Notes: generated by a model from the letters alone, not told the origin. Counted from the first letter of the stretch, positions 1 through 8,426 are shown. The stretch is 64,000 nucleotides of DNA from Cupriavidus taiwanensis (GCF_900250075.1 NZ_LT977070.1:3304480-3368479); one strand, 5' to 3'. Numbers and translations: made by a program.

Positions 1-196
1 GTGCCGCGTCGTGTTGCGAGGGGGCGAATATTAGGCCGGTTTCGCCGCCCTTGCAACACCTTTGTCACGATGATCCGCTAAACGTTCCCGCGATTATCGT
101 GTAAGCCTTTGAATCACATAGGGAAACAGCCACATCACGGGTCGGAAGCAAGGCAATAGCCCTTCTCCACCCTCGGGTATTCCCTGATCCCGGAGC

Positions 197-973
197 CTAA
201 CGGTGCTGGAAATTCGGGCCGCGCTTCTCGACGAAGGCGGCCATGCCCTCCTTCTGGTCTTCGGTGGCGAAGGTGGCATGGAACAGGCGGCGCTCGAAGT
301 GGACGCCCTCGGCCAGCGTGGTCTCGTAAGCGGCGTTGACCGATTCCTTGATCATCATGACTACCGGCAGCGAGAACCCGGCGATGGTCTCGGCCGCCGC
401 CAGCACTTCGTCCAGCAGCTTGTCGGCCGGGACCACGCGCGACACCAGGCCCGCGCGTTCGGCTTCGGCGGCGTCCATCATGCGCGCGGTCAGGCACAGG
501 TCCATCGCCTTGGCCTTGGACACCGCGCGCGGCAGGCGCTGGGTGCCGCCGGCGCCGGGCATGGTGCCGAGCTTGACCTCGGGCTGGCCGAATCTGGCCG
601 AGTCCGCCGCGATGATGATGTCGCACATCATCGCCAGTTCGCAGCCGCCACCCAGCGCATAACCGGCTACGCCGGCGATGACCGGCTTGCGGATCTTGCG
701 GATGGTTTCCCAGTTGCGAGTGATGTAGTCGCCCTTGTAGACGTCCATGAAGGAGTACTTGGCCATCATGCCGATGTCGGCGCCGGCGGCGAAGGCGCGC
801 TCGCTGCCGGTGATGACGATGGCGCCGATACCTTCATCCTGGTCAAAGGCGGTCAGCGCGGCGCCCAGTTCATCCATCAGCGCATCATTGAGCGCATTCA
901 GGGCCTTCGGGCGGTTCAGCGTGATCAGGCCAACACGGCCGCGGGTCTCGACCAGGATGTTCTCATACGGCAT
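197..973 (-). CDS. Short-chain enoyl-CoA hydratase (crotonase family)
   Basis: This protein should hydrate trans-2-enoyl-CoA to 3-hydroxyacyl-CoA in cytoplasmic beta-oxidation-type pathways. The 258-residue length is the normal family size. The sequence follows mitochondrial ECHS1 and bacterial PaaF closely: [10 protein letters not shown] near the N-terminus, the oxyanion-hole segment AFAAGADI, and the two catalytic glutamates in [11 protein letters not shown] and [18 protein letters not shown]. The C-terminal [17 protein letters not shown] is typical of ECHS1-like hydratases. It lies about 90 bp downstream of the amino-acid ABC genes on the same strand but is functionally unrelated to them. 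A PaaF role is possible because paaG, paaI and paaK lie 3 kb away, but a general hydratase fits equally well. Family is certain; physiological substrate is not. Confidence 0.93.
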   Translation of the reverse strand: MPYENILVETRGRVGLITLNRPKALNALNDALMDELGAALTAFDQDEGIGAIVITGSERAFAAGADIGMMAKYSFMDVYKGDYITRNWETIRKIRKPVIAGVAGYALGGGCELAMMCDIIIAADSARFGQPEVKLGTMPGAGGTQRLPRAVSKAKAMDLCLTARMMDAAEAERAGLVSRVVPADKLLDEVLAAAETIAGFSLPVVMMIKESVNAAYETTLAEGVHFERRLFHATFATEDQKEGMAAFVEKRGPNFQHR

Positions 974-1060
974 GTCTTCTCCTAAATATGATCAGGCGGA
1001 TGGCATGGTCGCCACCGGCTGCGGGCTATTCTGCCATCGGTTGCGGCGTGACGGCGCCGG

Positions 1061-1870
1061 CTAGAGCATGTGCGCGAGGAATTCGCGGGTGCGCGCGTGG
1101 GCCGGGGCGCCGAACACTTCTGCGGGAGGGCCTTCCTCGAGAATCTGGCCCTCGTCCATGAATACGACGTGGTTCGCCACTTCACGCGCAAACCCCATTT
1201 CATGGGTGACGACGAGCATGGTCATATGTTCTTCCGCCAGTTGCCGCATGGTGCGCAGCACCTCGCCGGTCAGTTCCGGATCCAGCGCGGAAGTGGGCTC
1301 GTCGAACAGCATGATGTCCGGTTCCATCGCCAGCGCGCGCGCAATCGCCACCCGCTGTTTCTGGCCGCCGGACAGCCGCGCCGGGTAGTTGTCGCGCTTG
1401 GCCAGCAGGCCCACCTTGCGCAGCAACTCCTCGGCCTGCGGGATCACCGCATCGCGCCGCAACCCCTTGACGGTCATCGGCGCCTCGATGATGTTCTGCA
1501 ACACCGTCATATGCGGAAACAGGTTGAACGACTGGAACACCATGCCCATCTTGCGGCAGATGCGACGCACGTCCGCGTCCGGCACATAGCGGGCCGCGCT
1601 GTCTGGGCCGGCGGCGGCCAGCGTCTCGCCCTCGATGTGAAGGCTGCCGCGGTCGATCACCTCGAGATGATTCAGGCAACGCAGCAAGGTACTCTTGCCC
1701 GAGCCCGACGGGCCGATCACCGCGGTGACATCGCCCTTGCGCAAGGTCAGCGAAACACCGCGCAGGACCTGCAGCGGCCCAAACGACTTGTAGATATCCC
1801 GTGCCGCGATCATGACGCCAGGCGCATCGGGTGAAGGGGCGCCGTTCGGGCTAGTCATCATGTTTGGCAT
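1061..1870 (-). CDS. Polar amino-acid ABC transporter ATPase (GlnQ/HisP type)
   Basis: This is the ATP-hydrolysing subunit that powers uptake through the neighbouring permease. It shows a Walker A motif (GPSGSGKST), a Q-loop ([18 protein letters not shown]), the ABC signature [15 protein letters not shown] and a Walker B followed by the D-loop ([13 protein letters not shown]). This is the standard polar amino-acid transporter ATPase layout, slightly long at 269 residues because of an N-terminal extension. The start is ambiguous: ATG codons at 1870, 1861 and 1858 all overlap the end of the permease gene, so translation is probably coupled. It is the last gene of a receptor-permease-ATPase operon. 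The substrate cannot be read from the ATPase. Confidence 0.95.
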   Translation of the reverse strand: MPNMMTSPNGAPSPDAPGVMIAARDIYKSFGPLQVLRGVSLTLRKGDVTAVIGPSGSGKSTLLRCLNHLEVIDRGSLHIEGETLAAAGPDSAARYVPDADVRRICRKMGMVFQSFNLFPHMTVLQNIIEAPMTVKGLRRDAVIPQAEELLRKVGLLAKRDNYPARLSGGQKQRVAIARALAMEPDIMLFDEPTSALDPELTGEVLRTMRQLAEEHMTMLVVTHEMGFAREVANHVVFMDEGQILEEGPPAEVFGAPAHARTREFLAHML

Positions 1871-2504
1871 AGCGTTTTTCGAGATTCTGGAAGAACCAGG
1901 TCAGAATCAGCGTCATCACCAGGTAGAACAGCGCGGCGACGAGGAATGGCGTGGTGGTGAAATCGCGCTGCACGATGCCGCGCGCCGTGCGCAGGATGTC
2001 GTTGAGCGCCAGCACGTAGATCAGCGAGGTGTCCTTGATCAGCGTAATGGTTTCATTGCTGACCGGCGGCAGCACGCGGCTGACCATCTGCGGCAGCACG
2101 ACCCGCCGCATGGTCTGGAAGTACGTCATGCCCAGAGCCTTGCTTGCCTCGTACTGGCCGCGGTCGACGGACTTGATCCCGGCGCGGAAGATTTCGGCGA
2201 AGTACGCGGCGTAGTTGAGCGCGAAGGCCACCACTGCCGCGGGAAAATCAGGCAGCCGCACGCCGATGACCGGCACGAACGGCAGCGCGAAATATATAAA
2301 CAGCATCTGCAGCATCAGCGGCGTACCGCGCATCAGCCAGATATAGCCGTTGACCAGGCCGCTCAGCAGCGGCCATGACGAAATGCGCGCCAGTGCCAGC
2401 GCAAGCCCCAGCGGCACCGACAGGGCGAGCGTGATGGCGAATAGCGTCAGCGTGACTTTGGCACCCTGCGCCAGCGGCAGCAGAAGAGATAAGACGTAAT
2501 CCAT
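1851..2504 (-). CDS. Polar amino-acid ABC transporter permease
   Basis: This is the inner-membrane permease of the importer, 217 residues, the usual size for His/Glu/Gln-type permeases that act as homodimers. About five hydrophobic segments are visible. The cytoplasmic EAA loop that contacts the ATPase is present ([21 protein letters not shown] region, roughly residues 120-140). The N-terminal TM1 has the motif [20 protein letters not shown] typical of the family. It overlaps the ATPase gene by up to 20 bases and is separated from the receptor gene by a 106-base gap that contains a strong hairpin. Only one permease gene is present, so a homodimer is inferred. Confidence 0.95.
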   Translation of the reverse strand: MDYVLSLLLPLAQGAKVTLTLFAITLALSVPLGLALALARISSWPLLSGLVNGYIWLMRGTPLMLQMLFIYFALPFVPVIGVRLPDFPAAVVAFALNYAAYFAEIFRAGIKSVDRGQYEASKALGMTYFQTMRRVVLPQMVSRVLPPVSNETITLIKDTSLIYVLALNDILRTARGIVQRDFTTTPFLVAALFYLVMTLILTWFFQNLEKRYAKHDD

Positions 2505-2568
2505 GCTCGCGCGTACAGAAGGAGGTAAGGCCTCCGGGAAGCCCGCCGAACGGGTCCGGAGTTGGCGT

Positions 2569-2593
2569 GCCCCTCGCCTGAGCCGCGAGGGGC
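2569..2593 (-). other. Intercistronic hairpin between receptor and permease genes
   Basis: A perfect 9-bp stem (GCCCCTCGC at 2569-2577 with GCGAGGGGC at 2585-2593, 7-nt loop) lies just after the receptor stop codon. No T-run follows on the minus strand, so it is unlikely to be a full terminator. Such hairpins commonly protect the upstream mRNA and give more receptor than permease and ATPase. That role is inferred. Confidence 0.6.
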
Positions 2594-2610
2594 GTTACGC
2601 CGGGTCTGGA

Positions 2611-3402
2611 TTACTTGGTGATGTCGGCGCCAAACCACTGGGTGGCGATACGCGCCGCGGTGCCGTCCTGCTTCATCGACGCCAGGGTCTGGTCGAGCTT
2701 GCCGAGCAGTTGAGCATCATCCTTGCGCACGCCGACACCGTATTCCTCGGTGCCGAAGTTCTCCTCCAGCACGCGGTATTCGCCGGCGCGCTTGCTGATC
2801 AGGTAGCGGCCCACCACCTCATCCACCACGATCGCGTCGAGGCGGCCTGCCGACAGGTCCATAAGCGCCGTCACGTTATCGCCGAAGGTCTTCAGTTCCT
2901 TCAGGCTGGCGGCAATCTGGCTTTCCTTCTTGATGGCATCCACCGCGCTGCTGCCGTCCTGCGCGCCCACGATGCGGCCGGCCAGGTCAGCCTTGGCCTT
3001 CACCGGCGACTGGCTGCCGACGATCACGATCTGGTGGTTGGTCATGTACGGCGCGGTAAAGCTGATGTTCTTCTTGCGCTCTTCGGTGATGGTCAGCCCG
3101 TTCCACAGCACATCGACGCGCTTGCCGTTCAGTTCCGCCTCCTTGGCGCTCCAGTCGATCGGCTTGAACTCGACCGTCATGCCAAGACGGCGGCTGGCCT
3201 CCTTGGCCATATCGATATCGAAGCCGACCAGCTCGTTGTTGGCATCACGGAATCCCATCGGCGGGAAATTGTCGTCCAGGCCCACGATGATCTTGGCGGC
3301 CGTATCCGTGCCGGCAGCCGGCGCGGGGGCAGATTCCTTCTTGCCGCACGCGGCGAACAGCGCGACGGACGAGATCAGGAGCAATGCAGCGAACTTCTTC
3401 AT
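2611..3402 (-). CDS. Periplasmic polar amino-acid-binding lipoprotein (ABC receptor)
   Basis: This is the solute receptor of the importer (SBP family 3, relatives of FliY/GlnH). The N-terminus is a lipoprotein signal: a short basic start, a hydrophobic core and a lipobox ending ALFAAC with Cys19, followed by a Lys/Glu/Ala/Pro linker. The mature part has the family hallmarks GLDDNFPPMGF, LVGFDIDMAKEASRRLGM, ISFTAPYM and the hinge segment around DAIVVDE. At 263 residues it has the normal length. It is first in the operon with the permease and ATPase and should be the most expressed gene. Cystine, glutamine or another polar amino acid are all possible ligands; the sequence alone does not decide. 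Confidence 0.93.
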   Translation of the reverse strand: MKKFAALLLISSVALFAACGKKESAPAPAAGTDTAAKIIVGLDDNFPPMGFRDANNELVGFDIDMAKEASRRLGMTVEFKPIDWSAKEAELNGKRVDVLWNGLTITEERKKNISFTAPYMTNHQIVIVGSQSPVKAKADLAGRIVGAQDGSSAVDAIKKESQIAASLKELKTFGDNVTALMDLSAGRLDAIVVDEVVGRYLISKRAGEYRVLEENFGTEEYGVGVRKDDAQLLGKLDQTLASMKQDGTAARIATQWFGADITK

Positions 3403-3581
3403 AGGATTTCCAATGCGGATGGGAGAGCGCGCCGGGCGTCGCTCGCGCAGGCCGGCGGGGTTTCAGATTGTTGTTGGCAGCGCGATTATAGAGCGGTGCC
3501 GTCGGCCGGCATTGCGTACCAGCCGGCATTTGCGCCAATCTCTTCCTACCCGCGGGCAAAAATTGGTGCTAACATTTGCCG

Positions 3582-3595
3582 ACCGACTGGTCGGT
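3582..3595. promoter_or_regulatory. TetR-type (PaaR-like) operator upstream of paaG
   Basis: ACCGAC-TG-GTCGGT is a perfect 6-bp inverted repeat with a 2-base centre, 72 bases before the paaG start codon and next to an A/T-rich stretch that may hold the promoter. Its form matches the ACCGACCGGTCGGT-type sites described for PaaR/TetR regulators of phenylacetate genes in betaproteobacteria (from memory). The regulator itself is not in this window. Confidence 0.6.
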
Positions 3596-3666
3596 TTATT
3601 TTAGAGGCATCAGCCCGTACCGAGCGCACGCCTGGAGTCATCGATTCCATCCGGCAGGAGACAACA

Positions 3667-4491
3667 ATGCCCCCGACGTCCACGCCCGCTGGCCAGCCGG
3701 TCAGCATCGAGAGCGGTCCCATCCTGCTGGCCTGGCAGGGCCCGGTCGCCATCATCACGCTCAATCGTCCCGACAAGCTCAACAGCTTTACCCGTGCCAT
3801 GCACCAGGCGCTGCAGCAGGCGCTGGACCACGTCGAGGCCGGCGGCGCCCGCGCCCTGCTGCTGACGGGGGCGGGCCGCGGCTTCTGCGCGGGCCAGGAC
3901 CTGGCCGACCTGGATTTCACGCCGGGGCATATGACCGACCTGGGCGAGCTGATCGATACCTGGTTCAATCCGCTGATCCGCCGCCTGCACGGCCTGCCGC
4001 TGCCGGTGGTGGCGGCGGTCAACGGCACCGCGGCCGGTGCCGGCGCCAACCTTGCGCTGGCCTGCGACATGGTGCTGGCGGCGCGCTCCGCCAGCTTTAT
4101 CCAGGCTTTTGTCAAGATCGGGCTCGCGCCGGACTCGGGCGGCACCTGGCTGCTGCCGCAGCGCATCGGCATGGCGCGCGCGCTGGGCCTGGCCATGACC
4201 GGCGAGCGCCTGAGCGCCGAGGACGCCGAAGCCTGGGGCCTGGTCTGGCAGACCATGGACGATCCGCTGCTGCCGGAACAGGCGCTGGCGCTCGCCACGC
4301 ACCTGGCCGGACAGCCGACGCGCGCGCTGGCCGCGATCAAGCGCGCCATGTATGCCAGCGCCACCGCCACGCTCGACGCCCAGCTCGACCTCGAACGCGA
4401 CCTGCAGCGCGAGCTTGGCCAGTCCGCCGACTATGCGGAAGGCGTCAACGCCTTCCTCGCCAAGCGCGCCCCGCATTTCACCGGCAAGTAG
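3667..4491 (+). CDS. paaG: Ring 1,2-epoxyphenylacetyl-CoA isomerase (PaaG, crotonase family)
   Basis: PaaG isomerises ring-1,2-epoxyphenylacetyl-CoA to the oxepin form during aerobic phenylacetate degradation in the cytoplasm. The 274-residue protein is a crotonase-fold enzyme with the oxyanion-hole segment GRGFCAGQDLADL and AAVNGTAAGAGANLALACD. It carries Asp in GLAPDSGGTWLLPQ, where hydratases have a Glu-containing motif; this Asp-type active site is characteristic of PaaG. The start at 3667 follows CAGGAGACAAC, a good ribosome-binding site, and aligns with the family N-terminus; the open frame continues far upstream but without support. It heads a compact operon with paaI (44-base gap) and paaK. 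Confidence 0.9.
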   Translation: MPPTSTPAGQPVSIESGPILLAWQGPVAIITLNRPDKLNSFTRAMHQALQQALDHVEAGGARALLLTGAGRGFCAGQDLADLDFTPGHMTDLGELIDTWFNPLIRRLHGLPLPVVAAVNGTAAGAGANLALACDMVLAARSASFIQAFVKIGLAPDSGGTWLLPQRIGMARALGLAMTGERLSAEDAEAWGLVWQTMDDPLLPEQALALATHLAGQPTRALAAIKRAMYASATATLDAQLDLERDLQRELGQSADYAEGVNAFLAKRAPHFTGK

Positions 4492-4535
4492 GATGCGGGC
4501 CAGCCCGCCCGCATCCCCAGACACAGGAGATCAGC

Positions 4536-4988
4536 TTGAAACAGGACCCCCAGGCCCTCGCGGAAGCCGCCGCGGCCGCGATGTATGAAGCCGACACCTG
4601 CAGCCGCTGGCTGGGCATCACGGTCCAGGCGGTGCGCCCCGGCTATGCGCGGCTGACCATGCCGGTGCGCAAGGAATTCCTCAACGGCCACGGCATCTGC
4701 CATGGCGGCCTGATGTTTACGCTGGCCGATTCCGCCTTCGCCTTTGCCTGCAACAGCCATAACATCAACACCGTGGCGGCCGGCTGCAGCATCGAGTTCC
4801 TGCGGCCCGTGCATGGCGACGACGTGCTCACCGCCGAGGCCACTGAACAGGTGTTGTCCGGCCGGCACGGCATCTACGATATCCGCGTGACCAACGCGGC
4901 GGGCCAGGCGGTGGCGATGTTCCGCGGCAAGTCCGCGCAGATCAAGGGACACGTGGTGCCGCCGCCCGACGCAATCGACGGCGCCTGA
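4536..4988 (+). CDS. paaI: Phenylacetyl-CoA-pathway thioesterase PaaI (hotdog fold)
   Basis: PaaI hydrolyses hydroxyphenylacetyl-CoA-type esters and is thought to rescue CoA from dead-end intermediates of phenylacetate breakdown. The 150-residue product has the hotdog thioesterase core: FLNGHGICHGGLMFTLADSAFAFACN, with the catalytic HGG-x-LAD pattern, and a C-terminal strand GIYDIRVTNAAGQAVAMFRGKS. The start is taken as TTG at 4536 because a strong AGGAGA lies 5 bases upstream and no ATG in frame gives a full N-terminus. A TTG start may limit output relative to paaG and paaK. It sits between paaG and paaK on the same strand. Confidence 0.9.
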   Translation: MKQDPQALAEAAAAAMYEADTCSRWLGITVQAVRPGYARLTMPVRKEFLNGHGICHGGLMFTLADSAFAFACNSHNINTVAAGCSIEFLRPVHGDDVLTAEATEQVLSGRHGIYDIRVTNAAGQAVAMFRGKSAQIKGHVVPPPDAIDGA

Positions 4989-5039
4989 GCAAGGCCTGGC
5001 AAGACCCTGATGACAAACGCCCCCCGTGCAGGAGACCTC

Positions 5040-6344
5040 ATGAGCACGCGCCTGACCGATCTGCCCCTGGACCCGATCGAGACCGCCAGCCGCGCCGAAC
5101 TGCAGGCGTTGCAGCTGGAGCGCCTGAAATGGTCGCTTGGCCACGCCTACGCCCATTCGCCGGTCTACCGGCGCAAGTTCGACCAAGCCGGCGTGCACCC
5201 GGACCAGCTGCAATCGCTGGCCGACCTGGCGCGCTTTCCGTTCACCAGCAAGCAGGATCTGCGCGACAACTACCCGTTCGGCATGTTCGCGGTGCCGCAG
5301 GAGCGGGTGGCGCGCATCCATGCCTCTTCCGGCACCACGGGCAAGCCCACCGTGGTCGGCTACACGCTGCAGGACATCGACAACTGGGCCACGGTGATGG
5401 CGCGCTCGATCCGCGCCTCGGGCGCGCGGCGCGGCGACAAGGTCCATATCAGCTACGGCTACGGGCTGTTCACCGGCGGACTGGGCGCGCACTACGGGGT
5501 CGAGAAGGCGGGCCTGACCGCGATCCCGTTCGGCGGCGGGCAGACCGAGCGGCAGGTGCAGCTGATCCAGGACTTCAAGCCGGAAGTGATCATGGTGACC
5601 CCCAGCTATATGCTGGCGATCGCCGACGAATTCGAGCGCCAGGGCATCGACCCGGCCAGCACCTCGCTGCGCGTCGGCATCTTCGGCGCCGAGCCGTGGA
5701 CACCGGAGATGCGGCTGGCGATCGAGAAGCGCATGGGCATTTCGGCGGTCGACATCTATGGCCTGTCCGAGGTCATGGGGCCGGGCGTGGCCAACGAATG
5801 CGCCGAAACCAAGGACGGCCCGACCATCTGGGAAGACCACTTCTACCCGGAGATCATCGACCCGGACACCGGCGCGGTGCTGCCCGACGGCGAGTTCGGC
5901 GAACTGGTGTTCACCTCGCTGACCAAGGAAGCAATGCCGGTGGTGCGCTACCGTACGCGCGACCTGACCCGCCTGCTGCCGGGCACTGCCCGCGCGGCAT
6001 TTCGCCGCATGGAGAAGGTCACCGGCCGCACCGACGACATGATGATCGTGCGCGGCGTCAACGTGTTCCCGTCGCAGATCGAGGAACTGATCCTGAAGCA
6101 GGCCGAACTGGCGCCGCACTACCAGTGCGTGCTGGGCAAGGACGGCCACCTGGACACACTGACGGTGCGCGTGGAATGCGCCCATGGCGGCGAGCCGGCG
6201 CATGCGCAGGCCGCGCGCGAGCGGCTGGCGCATGAGATCAAGTCCTATATCGGGGTGACCGCTTCCATCGAGGTGCTGCCTGAGGGGGGCATCGAGCGCT
6301 CGGTGGGGAAGGCGAAGCGGATCGTGGACCAGCGGCCGCGGTGA
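5040..6344 (+). CDS. paaK: Phenylacetate-CoA ligase
   Basis: PaaK activates phenylacetate with ATP and CoA, the entry step of the pathway. The 434-residue protein shows the adenylation-family P-loop SSGTTGKPTVVGYT, the substrate-pocket region SYGYGLFTGGLGAHYG, the A5 motif IYGLSEVMGPG, the YRTRDLTRLLPG segment and the C-terminal hinge GRTDDMMIVRGVNVFPSQIEE. ATG at 5040 is preferred over an in-frame ATG at 5010, because GGAGA precedes it at optimal spacing and it matches the family N-terminus. It is third in the paaG-paaI-paaK operon. The ring epoxidase genes (paaABCDE) are not in this window and must lie elsewhere. Confidence 0.95.
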   Translation: MSTRLTDLPLDPIETASRAELQALQLERLKWSLGHAYAHSPVYRRKFDQAGVHPDQLQSLADLARFPFTSKQDLRDNYPFGMFAVPQERVARIHASSGTTGKPTVVGYTLQDIDNWATVMARSIRASGARRGDKVHISYGYGLFTGGLGAHYGVEKAGLTAIPFGGGQTERQVQLIQDFKPEVIMVTPSYMLAIADEFERQGIDPASTSLRVGIFGAEPWTPEMRLAIEKRMGISAVDIYGLSEVMGPGVANECAETKDGPTIWEDHFYPEIIDPDTGAVLPDGEFGELVFTSLTKEAMPVVRYRTRDLTRLLPGTARAAFRRMEKVTGRTDDMMIVRGVNVFPSQIEELILKQAELAPHYQCVLGKDGHLDTLTVRVECAHGGEPAHAQAARERLAHEIKSYIGVTASIEVLPEGGIERSVGKAKRIVDQRPR

Positions 6345-6360
6345 AATGCGCCAGTGGGCT

Positions 6361-6386
6361 CCCCTCGCCCGCTTGCGGGAGAGGGG
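6361..6386. terminator. Palindrome between convergent paaK and mltA
   Basis: CCCCTCGCCCGC-TT-GCGGGAGAGGGG forms a long stem with one internal G/A mismatch, 16 bases after the paaK stop and 36 bases before the mltA stop. It can act on both strands. Almost the same sequence recurs at 50979-51001, also between convergent genes, so this is probably a dispersed REP-like palindrome serving as a terminator. Confidence 0.6.
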
Positions 6387-6422
6387 AAACAACATTCGCA
6401 GTATTAGCCTGATGGGCTGGCC

Positions 6423-7502
6423 TTAACTGCGCGGCATCAGCACCCACATCCTGCCGCCCTGCTTCATCCGTCCGGCGGTCTCGCCGGCGGCATCGCCGGC
6501 CCCCCAGAAGAAGTCCGCACGCACGCCGCCCTTGATCGCGCTGCCGGTATCCTGCGCGAACATCAGGCGCTGGATCGGCTCGGTCGACAGCGGACGCGTG
6601 GTCGACAGGAACACCGGCACGCCCAGCGGGATCGTGGCCGGGTCGACCGCGATCGAGCGCTCCGCGGTCAGCGGCACGCCCAGCGCGCCCACCGGGCCGT
6701 CGTTGCTGGGTGGCAGCTCGCGGAAGAAGACAAAGCGCGGGTTGATATTGAGCATCTCTTCGACGCGCCCGGGATTGGCGCGCGCCCAGGCCTTGATGCC
6801 CTGCATGGTGGCCTGGGCCGGGGTGATCTCGCCGCGGTCCAGCAGCCACTTGCCGAACGAGCGGAACGGCTGGTCGTTGGTACCGCCGAAGCCCACCCGC
6901 ATCATGCTGCCGTCCGCCATGCGGATGCGGCCCGAGCCCTGGATCTGCAGGAACGCGGCCTCGACCGCGTCGTCGACCCAGACCAGCTCGTTGCCGCGCA
7001 TGGCCGGGTTCTGCAGCAGTTCGGCGCGCGCCGGCAGTGCTCGGTTGCCGAACTGCGGCGGCTTGCGGTACAGCGGCACCTGGAATTTGCCCTGGCGCGT
7101 GCGCGACCCATGCAGGATCGGCTCGTAGTAGCCGGTGATCAGGCCACTGTCGGTGCCGTCGCCATTGACCACGCGGTATGGCTGGAAGTTGCTTTCGAAG
7201 TACGCGCGCATGGCGTTGATGTCGCCGGCATTGACCATCATGCCGGCGGCGCAGGCGCGGGACCATTCCGCGCGCTTCTTCAGCGCCTGGCAGCTTTGCT
7301 GCAGCGCCGGCCAGGCGGCGCGCACATCGTCCTGGGCCCAGCCGCCGATCTCGGCCCAGCTGGCCGCCTGCAGCCGGCCCTTCTGCGACGACGCGGTCGG
7401 CGGCGTAGTGCCGGACGGGGTGGTCTCGATGCGCGGCGGCGGGCCGCTCATGCAGCCGGCCAGCAGCACCGCGGCGCCGGCCAGCGCGAGCCAGCCGCGC
7501 AT
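6423..7502 (-). CDS. mltA: Membrane-bound lytic murein transglycosylase A
   Basis: MltA is an outer-membrane lipoprotein that cleaves peptidoglycan glycan strands to 1,6-anhydro-muropeptides. The N-terminus chosen here (MRGWLALAGAAVLLAGC) is a textbook lipoprotein signal with Cys17. The C-terminal half contains the MltA and 3D domains: ITGYYEP, the barrel segment with VQGSGRIRM-like IQGSGRIRMADG, and the 3D motif FAQDTGSAIKGGVRADFFWG with the catalytic-region aspartates, ending GGRMWVLMPR. The frame stays open to a TTG at 7583 with ATG at 7568, which would add up to 27 residues before the signal. I prefer 7502 on signal-peptide grounds although no clear ribosome-binding site precedes it. Confidence 0.93.
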   Translation of the reverse strand: MRGWLALAGAAVLLAGCMSGPPPRIETTPSGTTPPTASSQKGRLQAASWAEIGGWAQDDVRAAWPALQQSCQALKKRAEWSRACAAGMMVNAGDINAMRAYFESNFQPYRVVNGDGTDSGLITGYYEPILHGSRTRQGKFQVPLYRKPPQFGNRALPARAELLQNPAMRGNELVWVDDAVEAAFLQIQGSGRIRMADGSMMRVGFGGTNDQPFRSFGKWLLDRGEITPAQATMQGIKAWARANPGRVEEMLNINPRFVFFRELPPSNDGPVGALGVPLTAERSIAVDPATIPLGVPVFLSTTRPLSTEPIQRLMFAQDTGSAIKGGVRADFFWGAGDAAGETAGRMKQGGRMWVLMPRS

Positions 7503-7630
7503 GCGGCGCGGCGACGGGGAGGAAACCTGGGAAACCTGTGGAATCGGGAAAGCGTCCGCGTATGCCATCTTGCTATTGTTCAAAGTCCTGGAAACCGCAG
7601 CGTGCGGGGCGCATTCCGCCGGAATGCCCC

Positions 7631-7636
7631 TACAAT
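7631..7636 (+). promoter_or_regulatory. Possible -10 element before the small membrane protein gene
   Basis: TACAAT lies 56 bases before the start codon of the small membrane protein at 7693, in the short gap divergent from mltA. No convincing -35 box is visible, so this is a weak call. Confidence 0.3.
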
Positions 7637-7692
7637 GCCACCGTCATCCCTCAACCACCGCCTGCGCCCCCGCGGGCCGCGCTGCATCTGCC

Positions 7693-7908
7693 ATGAGCAA
7701 GTTCTTCGAAGCCCATCCCATGCTGCTGTTCGCCCTGGAAGCCGGCGTGGCGCTGTTCCTGCTGATCTTTATCGTGGTCTGGACCATGGGCACGGCGAAA
7801 AAGCACCCGCGTCCCACCCGCGCGCCGTCGGAGCACCCGTCGCGCCAGCCGGCGCAGGGCGACACGCAAGCGCCGCAGCAGGATCAGGACAGCGCACCGC
7901 GCCCGTAG
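7693..7908 (+). CDS. Small single-pass membrane protein of unknown function
   Basis: I do not recognise a characterised family. The 71-residue product begins with about ten polar or amphipathic residues, then one strongly hydrophobic segment (about residues 10-32, LLFALEAGVALFLLIFIVVW). It ends in a basic, Pro/Gln-rich tail of about 35 residues that is probably disordered and cytoplasmic. The start ATG at 7693 is the first Met before the membrane segment; the open frame extends further upstream but through sequence antisense to mltA. It is divergent from mltA and convergent with apaG, whose stop lies 13 bases beyond. Confidence 0.6.
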   Translation: MSKFFEAHPMLLFALEAGVALFLLIFIVVWTMGTAKKHPRPTRAPSEHPSRQPAQGDTQAPQQDQDSAPRP

Positions 7909-7921
7909 GTTCCCCGCACGT

Positions 7922-8296
7922 TCAGTGCAGCATGCGCGGCAGCACCAGCGCGAACTCGGGGATCGGCACCTCGAAGCGATGGCCGTCCTCGGCCACGCAG
8001 AAGTACTCGCCCTTCATCGAGCCCACCGGGGTCGAGATCGTGGCCCAGCTGGTGTACTCGAAATGCTCGCCCGGCTTGAGCAGCGGCTGGTGGCCAACCA
8101 CCCCCAGCCCGGCAACTTCCTGCGTGCCGTTGTCGCTGTCCGTGATGATCCAGTGCCGCGAGATCAGCTGTGCCGCGACCTCGCCGGTATTGTGGATGGT
8201 GATGGTGTAGGCGAAGGCATGGCGCCCGCGCTCGGGGTCGGACTGGTCCGGCAGGTACTGGGTGCGCACCGACACGGAGAAGGCGTACTCGCTCAT
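7922..8296 (-). CDS. apaG: Co2+/Mg2+ efflux protein ApaG
   Basis: ApaG is a small fibronectin-III-like (DUF525) protein linked in enterobacteria to divalent-cation resistance; its biochemical role is unsettled. The 124-residue product matches the family size and shows FAYTITIHNTGEVAAQLISRHW, a GLGVVGHQPLLKPGEHFEYTS segment and GSMKGEYFC, all hallmark positions of the domain. The start at 8296 gives MSEYAFSVSV, the usual N-terminus; an upstream in-frame ATG would add 26 residues antisense to the rpe promoter region. It is divergent from rpe, as in many beta- and gammaproteobacteria. Confidence 0.93.
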   Translation of the reverse strand: MSEYAFSVSVRTQYLPDQSDPERGRHAFAYTITIHNTGEVAAQLISRHWIITDSDNGTQEVAGLGVVGHQPLLKPGEHFEYTSWATISTPVGSMKGEYFCVAEDGHRFEVPIPEFALVLPRMLH

Positions 8297-8420
8297 TTGG
8301 GCAGGGCCGGCGGCGGGATCGGCCGGCAGGGAAATGGGTAGCCGCATTGTGCGGGATGGGCGCGGGACGGGCAAGAGCGCGGGCCTGGCGCCGCCCGGAC
8401 GCGATCGCCCCGGGCGGGCG

Positions 8421-8426
8421 TAGAAT
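8421..8426 (+). promoter_or_regulatory. Possible -10 element of the rpe promoter
   Basis: TAGAAT occurs about 150 bases before the rpe start codon in the apaG-rpe divergent gap, within the pattern GCGTAGAATAGCGG often seen in GC-rich betaproteobacterial promoters. No clear -35 box is visible. Weak call. Confidence 0.3.

Noticed and set aside
2514..2526. AGGAGG-like ribosome-binding site on the plus strand (GAAGGAGGTAAGG)
   Set aside because: No plausible start codon and gene follow it on that strand; it is in the gap of a minus-strand operon.
2503..4491. A 662-codon open frame reading through the receptor gene antisense into paaG
   Set aside because: The part before 3667 is antisense to the ABC receptor and has no homology-like motifs; paaG has a proper ribosome-binding site and family N-terminus at 3667.
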